Assembly (NCBI RefSeq): GCF_000002995.4
Contig: NW_025062476.1
Coordinates: 13,945,001 to 14,009,000, forward strand
Source of the DNA: Brugia malayi
Taxonomy: Eukaryota > Nematoda > Chromadorea > Rhabditida > Onchocercidae
Reading direction: 5' to 3'
Length of the DNA: 64,000 bases
In this document: in pieces, positions 1 to 20,300 of the stretch
How positions within the stretch are numbered: position 1 is the stretch's first letter
How the letters are laid out: each line of letters begins with the position of its first letter
Position numbers and translations under genes: made by a program
The notes under the pieces: model-generated
Seen by the model: only the letters and a program-made list of their open reading frames with translations
The model's database searches: none
Told to the model about the DNA's origin: nothing

Positions 1-243
1 TGAAGTAATTAACACTGAAAAAATTTTTATTATATTTATCATTTTGTATTCTTTAAAACATTCATCAAATTCTTTTTTAATTAATAAAATATAAATGCTG
101 AAGGACAAATAAAGAAATCAAATAATATTATCCGATTTGTCTTTTAGCTTACATCAAAAGACATAAGAAAGAAATGCTAACATATTAAATGCTATTTTTA
201 TAATTAATAATTTTGAAAAAATTTTTGATTAAAATTTTATTAC

Positions 244-1823
244 TTTGGTTTTCGATAAATAAAACCAAATTTTTGGCATGCTAGACCAACAGTTGGCGTA
301 TAAACAATGGGAAGAAGTTCTTTTACGTGATCGCATAGTACTCGATAATATAATTTCTCATCACGATCCTTCAGAAAATTTAATTTGCATTAATATCACG
401 CATAAAGATGCTAGCGGTAATGTTAGTGATCTAATCATAAACGAGCATTATTTAACAGAATTTAATTTTTTAATTTAAAAAAATTAATTAACTCAACGAC
501 CATAAAAATATACCACTACTTTTGTATCTTTTTTTCCAACCTGTAAACTATCTAACTGAATGTATCGAGCTAAGTCATCAGGTTGTTGTCGAAGGTTGGT
601 GATAACTCGGTATGCTTGTTGACTCTCAGTCATAAACGCGGGCGGTAATAAACCATGGATTCCGAAATATTGCCGCTCGTATAATGTAAATGCCATTCCC
701 TTTAGCAATTACTAACTTTCAGCTTTTGTTTTTGCTTTTTTGTTTTTTTAAGAAAAGAAAACTAAATTGCATTTTACAACCAATACTATGTAATATAAAG
801 TGACCGTTTCAGAAAAATTAAAAGATGGAAAAAAAGGAAAATGCATTATTGATAAGAATCAAATATAATTGCATGAATGAGTGGACAGGTTGGAAAGTTG
901 AAAATACTAATTAAATTAATATAAATGAATAATAATATAATTTAAGGAGAATTAATAGTGTAAATAATTTTGGAGTAATAAATTATGGTATAATTTCCAG
1001 GACACGAATGTAAATTAGGGGAAATATAATCAATTTTTAGGTGAATAAAAGAAGTATGTGTAATCTGTGTGAAATAATTAAAATGATTAAAATAATATCA
1101 TTTTATTATTATTACTGTTATTATTGATATTTTTTTCAACAATTATTGATAATTGTACTAATCAAAATACAATAAAACTTTTTGTATATATTTAAATATA
1201 TTTATTTCATTAGTAAGAAAATAATTTTCATACAGAAATATAATTTGCATTTTAATATGAAACCAATAAAATAATAAACTATGCGAATTTTTTTTAATTG
1301 CTTTTTCTTCATTTTAAAAAAATTTTTAATGTGAATTCTTTTTTATTTATATTTTTTCTTCTACTATTAAATATTAATTAAGTTTGAAATGAAAAAAAAG
1401 GGAGAAACTATAATATACCTTACATGTACGATTATCTTTCAAAAGTTCAATTCCACGTTTTTTAGGTGTTTCACGTTCTTGACGATATAGCATGTATAAG
1501 TTAATATCATCCGCTGTATGACACCATTCCGGAATTGGTTCATCCGTAAACGGATGTATACCGTTCCGTTTATTTTTTGCTGTCCGCTTTGAGATATAAC
1601 TTTAATTCTGATCTCGTTAATAGTGCTTTTCTGCTTTTCTTTTTTTACAATCAAAAAAAAGTATTAAACATAAGAAAATTATGCTCTAATTCAAATCATT
1701 GTGAACAAGAAAAAAAGAAAAACCAAATATATTTTAAATTAATTTTGAAAAATTTTAAGTAAAAATTTATTACCTAAGGTATGGCACTATACTTCGTTTT
1801 AGAGTAATCTTTGAAAATACCAT
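244..1823 (-). CDS. Malic enzyme paralogue, 5' part only (continues off left edge)
   Basis: Four coding exons are visible: 1774-1823, 1419-1599, 541-699 and 244-368. Exon 1 begins [11 protein letters not shown], a basic/hydroxylated start that looks like a mitochondrial presequence. Exon 2 contains [16 protein letters not shown], and exon 4 carries the malic-enzyme signature [11 protein letters not shown]. Exons 3 (159 nt) and 4 (125 nt) have the same lengths and phases as the neighbouring complete malic enzyme; by my count their proteins are identical at 43/52 and 35/42 positions. The product should oxidatively decarboxylate malate to pyruvate with NAD(P). All three visible splice acceptors end in AAG rather than CAG/TAG, which is odd. 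No frameshift or stop is seen in the visible exons, so I treat it as a gene, but the catalytic core lies outside the window and decay there cannot be excluded. Confidence 0.8.
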
Positions 1824-3148
1824 TTTTGATAGCGACAAATGTGATTGTACCTACATTAATAATTCATTAACGAGATATAGCATAATAAAGAAGAATTATA
1901 AAATTTCAAAACTCCTTTTTGTATATTGCTGAATTCTTTCAAATTAACAACGATAATAGATAAACAACCAACCATCGCTGATATAAAAATTTGAGAGTAA
2001 TATTCAAAAAAAAAAAAATTTTTCCTTCAAAATTACATTAACAAATTTGCAACAGATGACGGTTATAATTTAATTTGCATTTCAATAAATTTATTAAAAA
2101 ATTTGTTCAACTAAATTTATTTAATTTAGTACGTTATTCTGAATATTTAAAACATACCAATTCAAATTTTTTTGTGATCTTTATTACTGCTAAAATTAAG
2201 TATACAATGAATACTTAATACCTCTATATCTATCAATAAATTCAAATCAAAAAATTATTATCAATACTAGCATCATACACGTATTATCCTAACAGACTGA
2301 TAAATTAATAAATTAACAAAAGTTTAAACGAAATTCAAAAGAAAAAAGATTTAATTCACACATTTAAATTATTTTTAATTGTAGTGTTAATCACTTTCCA
2401 CTTGAACCAGATATTTCTGGCATTACAGAATTTTTCTTACACTATTATATACTTGAAAATTATGAGAATTAATTGGAATTAGCTTTATGTTATTTAATCA
2501 CATAAGATTTTAAACTTGACCAAAACTTACTAGAATGTTTTTTTTTTTTTTAATATCATAAAAAAGCATAGCATGAAGCTAAAATTAATATAGAAGAAAA
2601 AGAAACAAAGCAAAAGAAGAATTGATGTATAAACAAACTTTATTTTAAACGATTACCAACAATTCAGGTTTCAACAGAGATCATTAGTGATATACTAACC
2701 TAGAAAATAATCATTCATTGGTTCGTAAAAAGAGACAGACAGATAATTAACTAAGAAAAAACAAAGCAACAAAAATTTTAAAAATGAATTATAATTTTGA
2801 ATATGTTAAGATCTCCAAAATGAAATGAAACAAGAAAGCAGTAAGAATTATTTAATTAATAATACATTTATAGATTAAACAATTTGTATACTAATTCGGA
2901 GTGAAAAGTACTACATGCATAATGACCTTAAGTAAATAATTACAGCATTTTCAATCACATCATTTTTTTACATACAATCATTAGCATTGAATGAATAATT
3001 CTAAATATAATAATATTTAATTTCTCAACAAACTACTAACTGACCACTATTTCAAGTCATTTAATAACAATCAATGAAAAAGAATGAAAAAATGTTGTTT
3101 ACTAGCAATATTTAACTGATTAATCTAATGAATGACTTATTTTTTCAT
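1824..3148. other. Intergenic spacer between the tandem malic enzyme genes
   Basis: This 1.3-kb AT-rich stretch holds the 3' flank of the complete malic enzyme and the 5' flank of its paralogue. A minus-strand AATAAA lies near 2640-2646, about 0.5 kb beyond the stop, and is only a weak polyadenylation candidate. No further coding exon is recognisable. Confidence 0.6.
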
Positions 3149-9291
<6,143 letters not shown>

Positions 9292-9301
9292 TATTTCCGA
9301 T

Positions 9302-9303
9302 CT
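9302..9303 (-). promoter_or_regulatory. Putative spliced-leader acceptor of the malic enzyme gene
   Basis: On the minus strand GCATTTCAG ends here, leaving a 10-nt leader before the ATG at 9289-9291. No upstream coding exon fits, so trans-splicing of a leader is the simplest reading. It also places the mature 5' end within a few bases of the minisatellite. Confidence 0.45.
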
Positions 9304-9304
9304 G

Positions 9305-9735
9305 AAATGCAACGAATAACGCATCTGTGTTTACTGGTGCGACGACTGAGATATCCCGGAAGCCGCGAAATAGAATCGCGGGGAAAAGAGTACACATCTC
9401 CCGGAAGCCGCGAATATAGAGTCGCGGGGAAAAGAGTACACATCTGTGTTTACTGGTGCGACGACTGAGATATCCCGGAAGCCGCGAAATAGAATCGCGG
9501 GGAAAAGAGTACACATCTGTGTTTACTGGTGCGACGACTGAGATATCCCGGAAGCCGCGAAATAGAGTCGCGGGGAAAAGAGTACACATCTGTGTTTACT
9601 GGTGCGACGACTGAGATATCCCGGAAGCCGCGAAATAGAGTCGCGGGGAAAAGAGTACACATCTGTGTTTACTGGTGCGACGACTGAGATATCCCGGAAG
9701 CCGCGAAATAGAATCGCGGGGAAAAGATCGACGAC
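9305..9735. repeat. GC-rich 73-bp minisatellite at the malic enzyme 5' end
   Basis: Tandem units begin with GTTTACTGGTGCGACG at about 9327, 9447, 9520, 9593 and 9666, giving a 73-bp period; a partial unit of about 47 bp is inserted after the first. Each unit contains CCGCGA, a 7-8 nt AT-rich spacer and TCGCGG, so it can fold a 6-bp GC hairpin. The array is far more GC-rich than its surroundings and occupies the expected promoter or outron of the malic enzyme gene. Confidence 0.92.
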
Positions 9736-12700
9736 CGGTCTACTGTGTATTGCGTGTATGTCTGTGTGTTTATGTGTGGATGCATGTGTGTAGGGGTGGG
9801 ATAAATTTTAAAAAGTGTTAAAATTTAGCCGAAGAGAGAGAAAGGGAAAAGTTGGGATTTATTAAATTATTATATGGAACTAGAAGAGAGTATGTGTAAG
9901 TGAGAGACTGGAATGACTGAAATAAATTAACGAAATATAAGGAAAATTTGTAAGAAAAGAGTATGTAAGAATAAAATGTTTAGAAATTTTTATAAAAGGT
10001 TTGGACTGAGGACTGAGATCCATAGAATGTGAGAAGAAAATAATCGTTCCGCTATTTGTTTTGTCAGTTAGAATAGAATGTCGATGGTTTTCTATACATA
10101 TACGTACACGTACACGTACGTATGTGTATATACACGCACACATAGAGAGACGTATACGTACGTACTTCAGACATTGTTAACTTGAACTACCACAAAATGG
10201 GAATAAAATTTTGTGGTATTTATTATGAATGAGAACTTGTGGTAGTGTTACTCAATTAAATATTTGTAACTATTGAAATAATTTATGAATTTGATTAGGA
10301 GAATTTTATTAATAATTCCTGTTAATTAGAGATAAATATGTATGTATATGTGAAATACTTTGAAGTAGAATTAAAGTAAAAAAATAAATAAATGAAATGC
10401 AAAATAAAATTATTAATTGAAAGTAAGTACCATTTTAAAATATTCCTCTACTTTTCCTCTTGCTCCCTTCTTCCCTCTCTCTCTCTTTCCCTCTCTCTCC
10501 CACTTCTTTCTCTGAATATATATTAATCAATACTACATAATGAGGTACATTTATCTTTGTTATCAATAAAATATCACATGAACGATGAATGTATTAATGA
10601 TTAACTATCAATTAGTAATATCATAAGAACAGATCAATACTACCGGAATTAGTACGATAAACAATCCGATGAGACTTTAAAATTATTAAGTTTTTATGAT
10701 GGAAATTTTTTCATTCAGATGTAGGAATAAAAACAATAAGTAAGTAATAATGAAAAATAATAAGGAGAAATAATAATAATAATAGTAAACGAAAGCTTTT
10801 CTTTTATAATTATTATTTTATCGTATTTATTACTAATATTACATTTCATTATTGCATCTATTTTTTCCTCTAATAATTTCTTATCATTTTTCATTACTTA
10901 TTATTATTATTATTGATTATTAAATTATTATTGTTAATAACAATTACGCAAGTAAAAGTAATATCATTTTTAAAATGAATCATATTTATACGTACCACTT
11001 ATTCACCTCAGTAATATTTCACAAATTTTAGTATTTTTTGGAATATAATTAAAAACGAGAAAACAAAAATCAAAAAGTGTAATGTGCATCTATTATATGA
11101 AACGAAAGAGATGGGAAAAAAAGAGAGAGCGAAATACAGAATATTTAGCTTTTTTAGAGATTGAAAAATGAATTTCAAAGGGAATGAAGAAGTTGAGAAA
11201 ATACCAAAAAGTTGAAATTATCAAAATCAAAATGACAAATTGTTTCATTCAATTTTTCGTTTTTTCTTTTTTATTCACTAAAAATATTGCATATTATGCA
11301 TTGAAAGAAAAGAAAATCTGAAAGATAAATCAAAATTTATGCTATCCTAAATGATATAATTTCATTTAAAATTAACAAAATTATTTCAACAAATTATTGT
11401 CAACAGCTATATGCTATTAGCTGTTTCTTTTTTTTCAGTTATTAATAATATGTTTGAATATCAATGTGTGAATAGAAGAAAGCATTTAAATTCATTCAAT
11501 ACAAGGAAAGTTTATTTATGACTAAGGCTTTTTTTTGAAATGGAATATTGCAATATTTACGTTTAATATAATTTAATTAACTGTGAATTCAATTTTTCAG
11601 ATTTTAATTCATCAGAACCTTAACATTCAGTTCAGTCTAGCAATAACTTTAGGCTTAATTTATGCATGTTTGACGTTTTTTCAAATAATTCTTCGGTGCA
11701 CATATTCTACCATCCCAGTTATGTATTACTCATATCGCCAAAAAGTTGATATATTCTGGGATTTGCAAAATGAAATTACTATAGTACATTTTTCATGTAA
11801 GGAAGATTAATTTCAGACAAAATGAAATATGTTTTTGATTTTTCTTTAAAATTTTCCTCTGTTAGCTAGCATTCAATGCTGTGTTTTTGAACACAATGTC
11901 ACAGTAATGAAACCACTTTTATTTTCCATTCAAGAATTAGGATTTACTAGTATCTTCAGTTTAAATATTAAAATATGTCGATAATAATTAAGCATTAGCA
12001 ACTTTAATGCTATAACAAACAAATAGAAAGAGGGAGAGAAGAGAAGAGAAGAGAAGGAAAGAACAAACATTTTGAAATAAAATCAGGAAACAAAAATTTT
12101 AAATGATGAAAAGTTATTTTCAGCTTCACAATCTAATTAACAGCATCCATTTACAACGGAAAAACGAAAACAATAAAACCAACCGGTTAGAGCACAGCAA
12201 CATAAACAATAATATAAAGTACACGAAAATACTTCTAGATAATCAACAAAAAAAAAAAAAAAAGGTTCTGGCGACTAATACAGTAAGCTTTAGTCAAAAA
12301 ACTTAGCTATGATTGTTACCAATAATATAAATGTAGCAATCATCGAAAGATGTAACAATATGTGTAACATTCTAGTAATTTTAACAGTCAGCACAGTTAA
12401 TTCATTTTTATAATCTCAAAAAAACAAAAACAAAAAGAAAAAAAAACAAGAAAAGAAAACAAACTTATTGAAATACAATTAGCAGATTAATTAAGATAAG
12501 TGGCTAAAAAGTTTCGCTGGGAAAGTTAATGTCAGTGATACATTATACAGTGAATTATTAACAAGAAACACATTAAAATGGACGCCCAAGTTTTTACGTT
12601 CTTATAATATTCCAAGAATTAAAAAAAAAATCCTTCCAATCAATAAATAGAGGCATATATTTTGCTTACCTAATTTTGGTCAAAAAAGAAATCAACAGAA

Positions 12701-13197
12701 AGATCAATCAGCAAATAATAAGAATAAGGATCACAACTAAAGTGCAAATTGATCACTAATTATTGCATGTCACAGAAGAAATTAGGAAAAAAAAAACAAT
12801 GACAGCGTGTTTTGAAGAAGTGAAAATATATGAGAAAAAAAAAAAAAAAAAGAAATACAATTTTCATTTGAAATACTATACAATGGAACTGAAGGTCACA
12901 TTTCATTGAATTTTGATGAATGAATAACATAACTAAAAGAAAAGAGAGAGAAAAGAAAGAAGAAAAGATGGCAAATATTAAAAAAAAACAGTAAGAGTTG
13001 TAATTATGCACTAAAAAAAAAAGACTAAATGAGCGTTTCCACAGAAATTTTTCACCATCTGTTTTTCCTTAGTAATTTCGCATCTAAACAGTTGCATGAA
13101 AACTTTTATGAATTTACCTTATTCATGACGAAACATTTCATGGAAGCTTAAAAAAAAAACAATGCAGTTAGACATATTCCTAAATAAACGCTACTTC
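9736..13197. other. Intergenic region between malic enzyme 5' end and NFI 3' end
   Basis: About 3.4 kb of AT-rich sequence. It contains an alternating purine-pyrimidine stretch of TACG/TGTA type near 10095-10165, a polypyrimidine tract at 10444-10513 and a GAGAA run near 12035-12056. A short plus-strand open frame at 11583-11810 has no recognisable domain or clear splice partners. The right end should hold the NFI 3' UTR. Confidence 0.5.
10444..10513. repeat. Imperfect CT-rich polypyrimidine tract
   Basis: About 70 bp almost entirely C and T with CTCTCTCT cores; low-complexity sequence in the malic enzyme / NFI spacer. Confidence 0.7.
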
Positions 13198-16100
13198 TCA
13201 TTTTTTAATGAATTCCGATGGACTACTTAAGCTCTGAGAATTTGATGTTGACGATGTGGAACCGCCACGAGATGAAGGAGTCGGTGATGAACTTGGCCTA
13301 TTTCCTGCCTGACGTAAATCGTTTGTGGTTGAATCTGGCAATGCACGCATCTGAAAGCTTACAAAGCTTGTAGCAAACTAGCAAAAAATTGTTCCTGAAT
13401 ACATAATTGAGAAGAAACTGGGATAAAATGTTGGTCAAAAGAAAAAAAAAATTTACGATGGTAAATTTTTTTCTTTTACCATGACGGGCAACAAACTTTT
13501 GTACAGAGTGCACCAAATATAATGTAACACCTCTGTGACTAACACTTGCTGACATGTGTAATTCAAATACAAAAGTTCGTTATTTCAAATACTTCGAACA
13601 ACTTACTGATAGCTGTTCATTGCTAGTAGTTGAATCAGCTATAGGTGATGTAGCTGTCGGTGTTTGAGATGTGATTAAAGCATTTGTTGGAGGTGTTGAA
13701 AGGGAAATAACTCCAGGTACCGATATACTGCAATAAAGTTCTTCACTAGTGTTACTATGCGTTAAATACGCCAACAAAATAGGTGTTCTAATGATTTCGT
13801 TCATGAATTTTGCCGCTTTTATCCTTTATAATTTATAATCCCTAACTATTTACCAAATCAAAATATCCATTCTCACGAAGCAAAAAAAAAAAAAAAAATA
13901 ATTTTGAAACAAAGCTTACTTTGAAGCAGATGAATCTGACCGTGCATCCGAAGAACTTTGAAGAGGGAATGTACCATTATGCGGAGAACGACTATTTTCG
14001 TTGAAGTAGTTCAAAAATTGATTTGAAACTAAAACCAACAAATGGTAAACAGCAATGAAATATAAGCATATTTTTTTCTCTTATAATAAAATAGCAAACA
14101 AATTCAATTATTCATCATCAGTAAGGAATGTCTTCAACTACTGTCAATAAATTTGTTTAATTGAACATGCCATCTACAAATTGCCATCTACAATTATAAC
14201 ACAACGGAAACTCATCGTACACACCTTCTTTCAGCAATGCTTGATCTGCTGAAGCGGATGAACCACTAGAAGCAGTGATCACATTCTGAACAATACTCGA
14301 ATATTCTTCATCGGTCAACGGTCCTCTAGATGGTATACGTACGCCAGGTACTGGCGTTCCAAGAGTTGAGCTTGCTGCAGGAATCGGTGTACTGCGTGGA
14401 GTCGTTAGTGGGCTACTCAGAGTAAAAGGCACCGGTGAACCCATGGCTGAGTTGCAGGCATTATCAAACAATTGCTGCTGCAAATATCTTGCATGTTGCA
14501 TCTCTGACAAAAAGAAAGCTGCATGGAACTTTTCCAATGATTATTCATTTCCATCTTTTTTGGAAAATCTAAATTCTAGGTTTAATCCAACAATGAAGGA
14601 TACAAGAAGTACAGTAGGAGAATTGCTGCATAACAGCCTTGATAATTCATATATATTGCTTCATTCATTCAAAATGCACAGCATCTACTCATCCAAAATT
14701 AGAAAAAATGACTTTTGGATGTATTAAAAAAAAAAAAAAATAAATAAATACAGAGATATCAATCACTTTAATCACAGCAAATAGCCACTAATTTTAATTT
14801 TAGAATGAATCTAAGGCACTAGTCAAACTTAATTGAGTACAATTTTTTTGTCTCTTGTAAAACTGAATTAACAATCCTGCATCATGTAACTTTATGAATG
14901 CGGCATAAAAATTAGTCCTTTGAGTGTAACTCAATAATAGGAAAATTTCATAGCAAAATTACCTGTCGTGATACAATATGACTTATTTTAGCATCACGAG
15001 CAGCGGCTGCAGCAGCATTGTTATTTGTATCGCCAATGTTAGAGATAAACGGTGGACGATGTGCCACAACAGGCCGAGGAGTTACCAGTAACTATAAAAA
15101 GAATGTGCCCTCAAATTTCCAAATACTTCTAGCTACAACTACTAGCATTTCTAGACGAAGGCTTTCTCCGTAGTTTCAAATTCCTATTAGCAGAAAATTT
15201 TGAAAATAACAGAGCAATACTAGCGTAAATTTTTAAGCAAACTAAAATACAAATAAATAAGGAGTACATAAATGTGACGAAGCAGATACGGTGGAGGTAG
15301 AGAAGCAAAAATGTTACCTGAGGATTTCCTGGCTTAGTTGTGAATTCTCGAACTGGCTGATCCAGCAATGCAACCTTTTTTGCAATCCTTGCTTCCACTT
15401 CAGCAGCATCATGTTCTAATATACGCCTTTCGTCTATGATCACCGCTTGTGTGGAAGAGCCAGGGGGTGAAATATCCAAACTGATACTACGTTTTATCGA
15501 ATTTTGACTTTCGATGCTGTGCAGCACAGTGCTGAAAATGTGTTTTAATTAGGAGTACTGTTATGGCAACACAAAAATCAGAAGATAATGCTCCATCAAA
15601 TGTTAAACTACTTAACAAAACCTACTCAGCAATACAAGTGCTTTACAGTAAGTGTTGGCAGCTGAATTAATGTATCATTTTTCATAAGGCGGATTTTACG
15701 TTTACTGGACCATGTATAAGAGATAATTTATGAGAATGGCAAAATCAAAAAGTAAAAAAAGTAAATAATGGTTAAATTATTTCTTAAAATGAATTGAATC
15801 ACCATTTAAAATGATTCATCCTGAATTTGCACTGGGGTCGAAACAACACTTTTGATTTAGCAATTTGGAAACATTTTTGATTCATTTGATGGAATATTTA
15901 TTTTTTTTTATGACCTTTCGTCATAACTACTGGTTGCTGTCACCCATTAGATAGTAATATAACGAAAATTAGATTTCAAACTTATATATCAAAGGCAGAA
16001 AAATCAGATATGAATAAGACTAATAATTTGGTGAGATCAGAGCGTAATCATAAAGCACACTAAATTTTGATGGTGTAAAAATATATACATTAAATATAAA

Positions 16101-17325
16101 CCACACAATCTGTACATACAAAAAAAGAATATTTAAATTTCTCGAATAACGCAACATACCTGAAGCTAATGACATCACCATTTGACGTTGTGAACTTTGT
16201 CGGACTTGAATGATGCATATCGACAATATTTAGGCCTGAAGAATCTCGCAACGTCATATCAAAATCATTCTGAAGAGCCAAATGTTGCTGTTGCTGATGC
16301 ACATTGCGACTACTTACAGCAGCATTATCCATTTCTGTAGTTCTACCCAGTAATCGCTCATTAGCTGACGAACTTGGAGAATGATTACGTTTCCTAGAAT
16401 AAAAAGTGATTTTACAAAAATCTTTTATAAAATCTGGTTGAAATAACTATGAACTGAATGATAACAGAAGCCTCATGGAAGCAATAAAAGGAATAAAAGA
16501 AATTGTTGGAGTTCAAATTTAGAAGCATGCTGGTAACAAATGAATCTTCAACCGGTTGCTATGTGTCTGTGAAACGTCTGTGAAACAAACATGAAATTCT
16601 GTTGAAAACAATCTCTATAATCTTTCTACGGATCATACTAATCGTGTAAATGAAAAATATACTGTAAAGTTTTAACAGCAAACAAACTTTACCTGAATAT
16701 AACAACCTGTTCTACATCTTGAGCAGTATCATTGGGGTTTCGCACTTTCACATCACGAGTCAAACGAGTAAATGCTGTCACAGTACCAATACCTAAAATT
16801 TAATAATAAATAAATCATTGATATTTCAAAAAAGAAATACTAATTAATAATTTCACCCAACATGAAGTATGGCAAAAAATCATTAAATTAATTGAAAGAA
16901 CAACTTTGGAAATAATTGTGCCAAATAATGCCAAATCGTATGCAAATTAAAATAAATACAATAATATCAGAAAAATCCCTTGTAGAAGAAAACTATCAAA
17001 GATAAAGTTAACAGCTATTAGCAGAAAAGTTCGAGACCAAGCAAAGAGAAAATGCTTTATATCAACAATTAAAGAGTTCATCATCCTAGTTCACCATAAG
17101 CAAGATGGGATTATTTTGGAGAATGAAACAGAAAGAAAAAAGTACTGAAAGAACCGCAATCTTGTTTATCATATTTCATAACTGCTCTTACACTTTTCGG
17201 ATTTCCTTGCTGGTCTTGTTACCTGCCAAATAAATTGACCTCACTACCAGCTCACTTTATAACCTAAACAACTCAGTGAAACAATCGATTGGTAACAAGG
17301 AACAAAAAAACAAAAAAATAAAATA

Positions 17326-17358
<33 letters not shown>

Positions 17359-20300
17359 AACGCTGTGGAGTGACTGCGGATACAGTGCTGTTCGCAAAGT
17401 CTCTCTTCTGCTGGCCAGAATGATGTATCTGATAATCTTCAGAAAGTCGACTTGATTGTCGAGCCGTTGACGTAGGTACAAGTAAACTCTCACATGTTGA
17501 TCTAAAAATCCTCTATATGTTAGCACAAATTTGTTAGAACTGTACGCTTGAATGATACTGAGGAGGCTTCTCAATCTTTGCCTGTAAATATTTTATCAAT
17601 ATATCAAGTGCATTAAAGTTTTATTAACACCAACTAATCACAACACATTCAACAGTTTACCCCTTTTCCCAATGTAATTTACCAAAGTCTCATAATCTAT
17701 TCACTTGGGTTATTTTTAATTTTTGCCATTTCTCGGTGATTCAAAAGAAAGAAAAAAACTCTCGAAATTTCATTTGCTAATATCGTCTTAATCTGTTTGA
17801 CACTTCCACGAAATATAACTCTCTCTCCCTCAGCATCAATAAATGATCGAACAAAGTTGTGAAAATTTTTGATACGAGAAACTCACCCTGTCCTTGGGCG
17901 CATCGCATCACGGTGCATCAATGATGTTTCACTGACATCAGCTGGTCCAATACTTCTTATAGTTTCACCTGATGCATGATGCCTGTCCTGATGTAATTCG
18001 CCATGCTGGGAAACAATTCTTACAGTATTACTTCGATTTCCACTTTCCAATGCATCTTCCCTGATCAGACGTTCCTGTCCATCATTCGATGTTGAAACCG
18101 TGAAAGGTGGTCTGCAAGTCTTTAGTGCTATTTAAAAAAAGAAAAAAGAATATAGAATCTACAGATATTTTATTTTTATTCCATGCACAAACTCGATTAA
18201 TTTTATGAGTGCTATATCAATGACTGAGTTGGCTGCGGTTAATAATATACCACTTACATATATCCACTTAGACGTCAGTTTTTTTTTGCTTTTTAACAAC
18301 GAAAAAGATTTATGCTGATATAAAACCATACAGTATTAGCCACTTCAAAATGAAAAACAAAAAAAAATTGGATAAGAAATGAATAACCTCAGCTGTACAA
18401 GCCTTGTTCCTTCAACCGCACCCTGTACCACAAGAGTCCTGAAATGAGTTGATATTTCCTTCGAAAGTACTCATAAATTCTAAATTTGTTAATCACCATA
18501 TCACAGAAAGGAAAAAGTGTTAACGAAGAAGTACAATCAAAAATTATAATGATGGCGATATCAAGCACAAAAAAGCACCTTCGATTACTTGCAGTGCCAT
18601 CATCACTTCGTTTTATCTGGATATATATTGGTTGGCCAACAATGCGTCCACCAATTAATTGATGTACTTCTTCGTTAACACTTCCTACACTATCCCGTGA
18701 GGCGTGCCGACTACGTTTTTCCAATGGTTCAGCAGCCTAGAATTGAAAATGCATTTTAAAAGTTAAAAAAAAAAAAAAAAAAAAAACTTTAACTTCCCGG
18801 ACTAACACACATGTCTTTAAATTCTTAGCACATTGCTAAGTCTGACTTGCTTTCTCAGGTTCGTTAATGAATAATTCAGATTTATTTTCTCAATTGTTTG
18901 ACAATTAATGTTGCTTAGTTATAATAACTACGGAACAAAATTAGGAAATGAGAAATAAAAAGTACGTCATCAGCTAAAAGATTCGGATGGTCAAAATCTG
19001 GATGTGTCAAGTCCGTATCCAATGCAATTGTTACCATTGCTCCCACTTGGGGTGTTCCACCTGGTCCACTCAAACTACTGCTTCGTATCCTGGTATCTAA
19101 ATATAACCGCTGAAATTTACATATTTTGGTCAACAAAAAAATTATCCACTTAAGCAGTAACTTCGGTGAATTATACTTTTTTCTTAATGCTATGAACTAG
19201 CACAGTTCTAATATTCAGGACGAATATTCTTGAGAATTACATCATCCTGTCTACTCATTTGCCAAAACAACTTAAAAAAGAAATATATTTGCAGTGGTAA
19301 TACAACTTTCAAACTTAGAACAGAACAGAAGGTTACAGTGCAACAACTGCGTAGCAGGCAGAAACTTAATTACCAGTGCTTTCAATGATGCCATGATTAT
19401 CAGATATTCGATAATCCGCCGCCACAGTTGGAGTAGACGTAGGAGCGACGTGTCGTCGTGATGATGATGGCTGCGGTGGGCTACCAGGTGACTGCCATTC
19501 CAAATCGTTATATGGTTCTTCCTTTTGTGGAATGATTTCTGCCGGTATACGTGCTTCGCCTTCAACCAGTGTTATTATTGAAGCTGTAAAAATTGAACAA
19601 TCATTTATGTAGAAGAGTTCCTCATTTACAAGGAACACGGAAATAAAGTGACCAGTGATGAACAGAGACTGGTGCTATCGCATTCGCGAATGCATCATCT
19701 GGAAGGAAAATTTGAACAATCGGAAACGTCATTTCTAACTTAACCATTATACCCATGCAAATAATCTTTTAGAATGTCAACTCGAAACTTTCTTGTTTAA
19801 TGAATTTGAGGGATGAATAACAAACTGTGAAACTGCTGTCGACTTGAACGCAATACGTACAATACATGCTTTTAACCTTTAAAAAACTGTCAACCCTAAG
19901 CAAATTCATGCATCTAAAGGAATTATGTAAAAATATATTATCCCAGCGAAATACATAATCTGAGATGAACGGAAAATTATTCACCTATAATTCAAGCGGC
20001 TATAAAGTTGCAGGTTAAAATTGTAATCAACTGATTTGGTGACGAAAATAATAAACACAAAGTGCAGGAATATAGCAAAAAACGAACATTTATGAAGCAA
20101 GTGCTGATATAAAAAACACTTTCGGAAGTAAGAATGAAGCAACAACTATATTAGTCGGATAACTGGTTAGACGCTTCTACTCATAAATTTTGAACAAAAA
20201 GACTTATAAACTAAATATTATAACTGATCTCTAGGTGAGAATAATGCAAGTCTTTTTCTTCTACCTTATCTCGAAAAAAGTAACAACACAAAAGAAAAAT

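Noticed and set aside
278..478. Plus-strand open frame
   Set aside because: Antisense shadow of malic enzyme paralogue exon 4.
9305..9735. CRISPR-like array
   Set aside because: Units are contiguous with no unique spacers, and the genome is eukaryotic.
11583..11810. Plus-strand 75-aa frame with hydrophobic stretch
   Set aside because: Isolated, no start context or partner exons, and no recognisable family.
14443..14727. Plus-strand 94-aa frame
   Set aside because: Partly antisense to an NFI exon and without own splice or family evidence.
18389..18578. Extension of the NFI exon frame past its donor
   Set aside because: The GAAG|GTGCTT donor at 18579 joins in phase to the next exon (RR|PPFTV); the extension is intronic.
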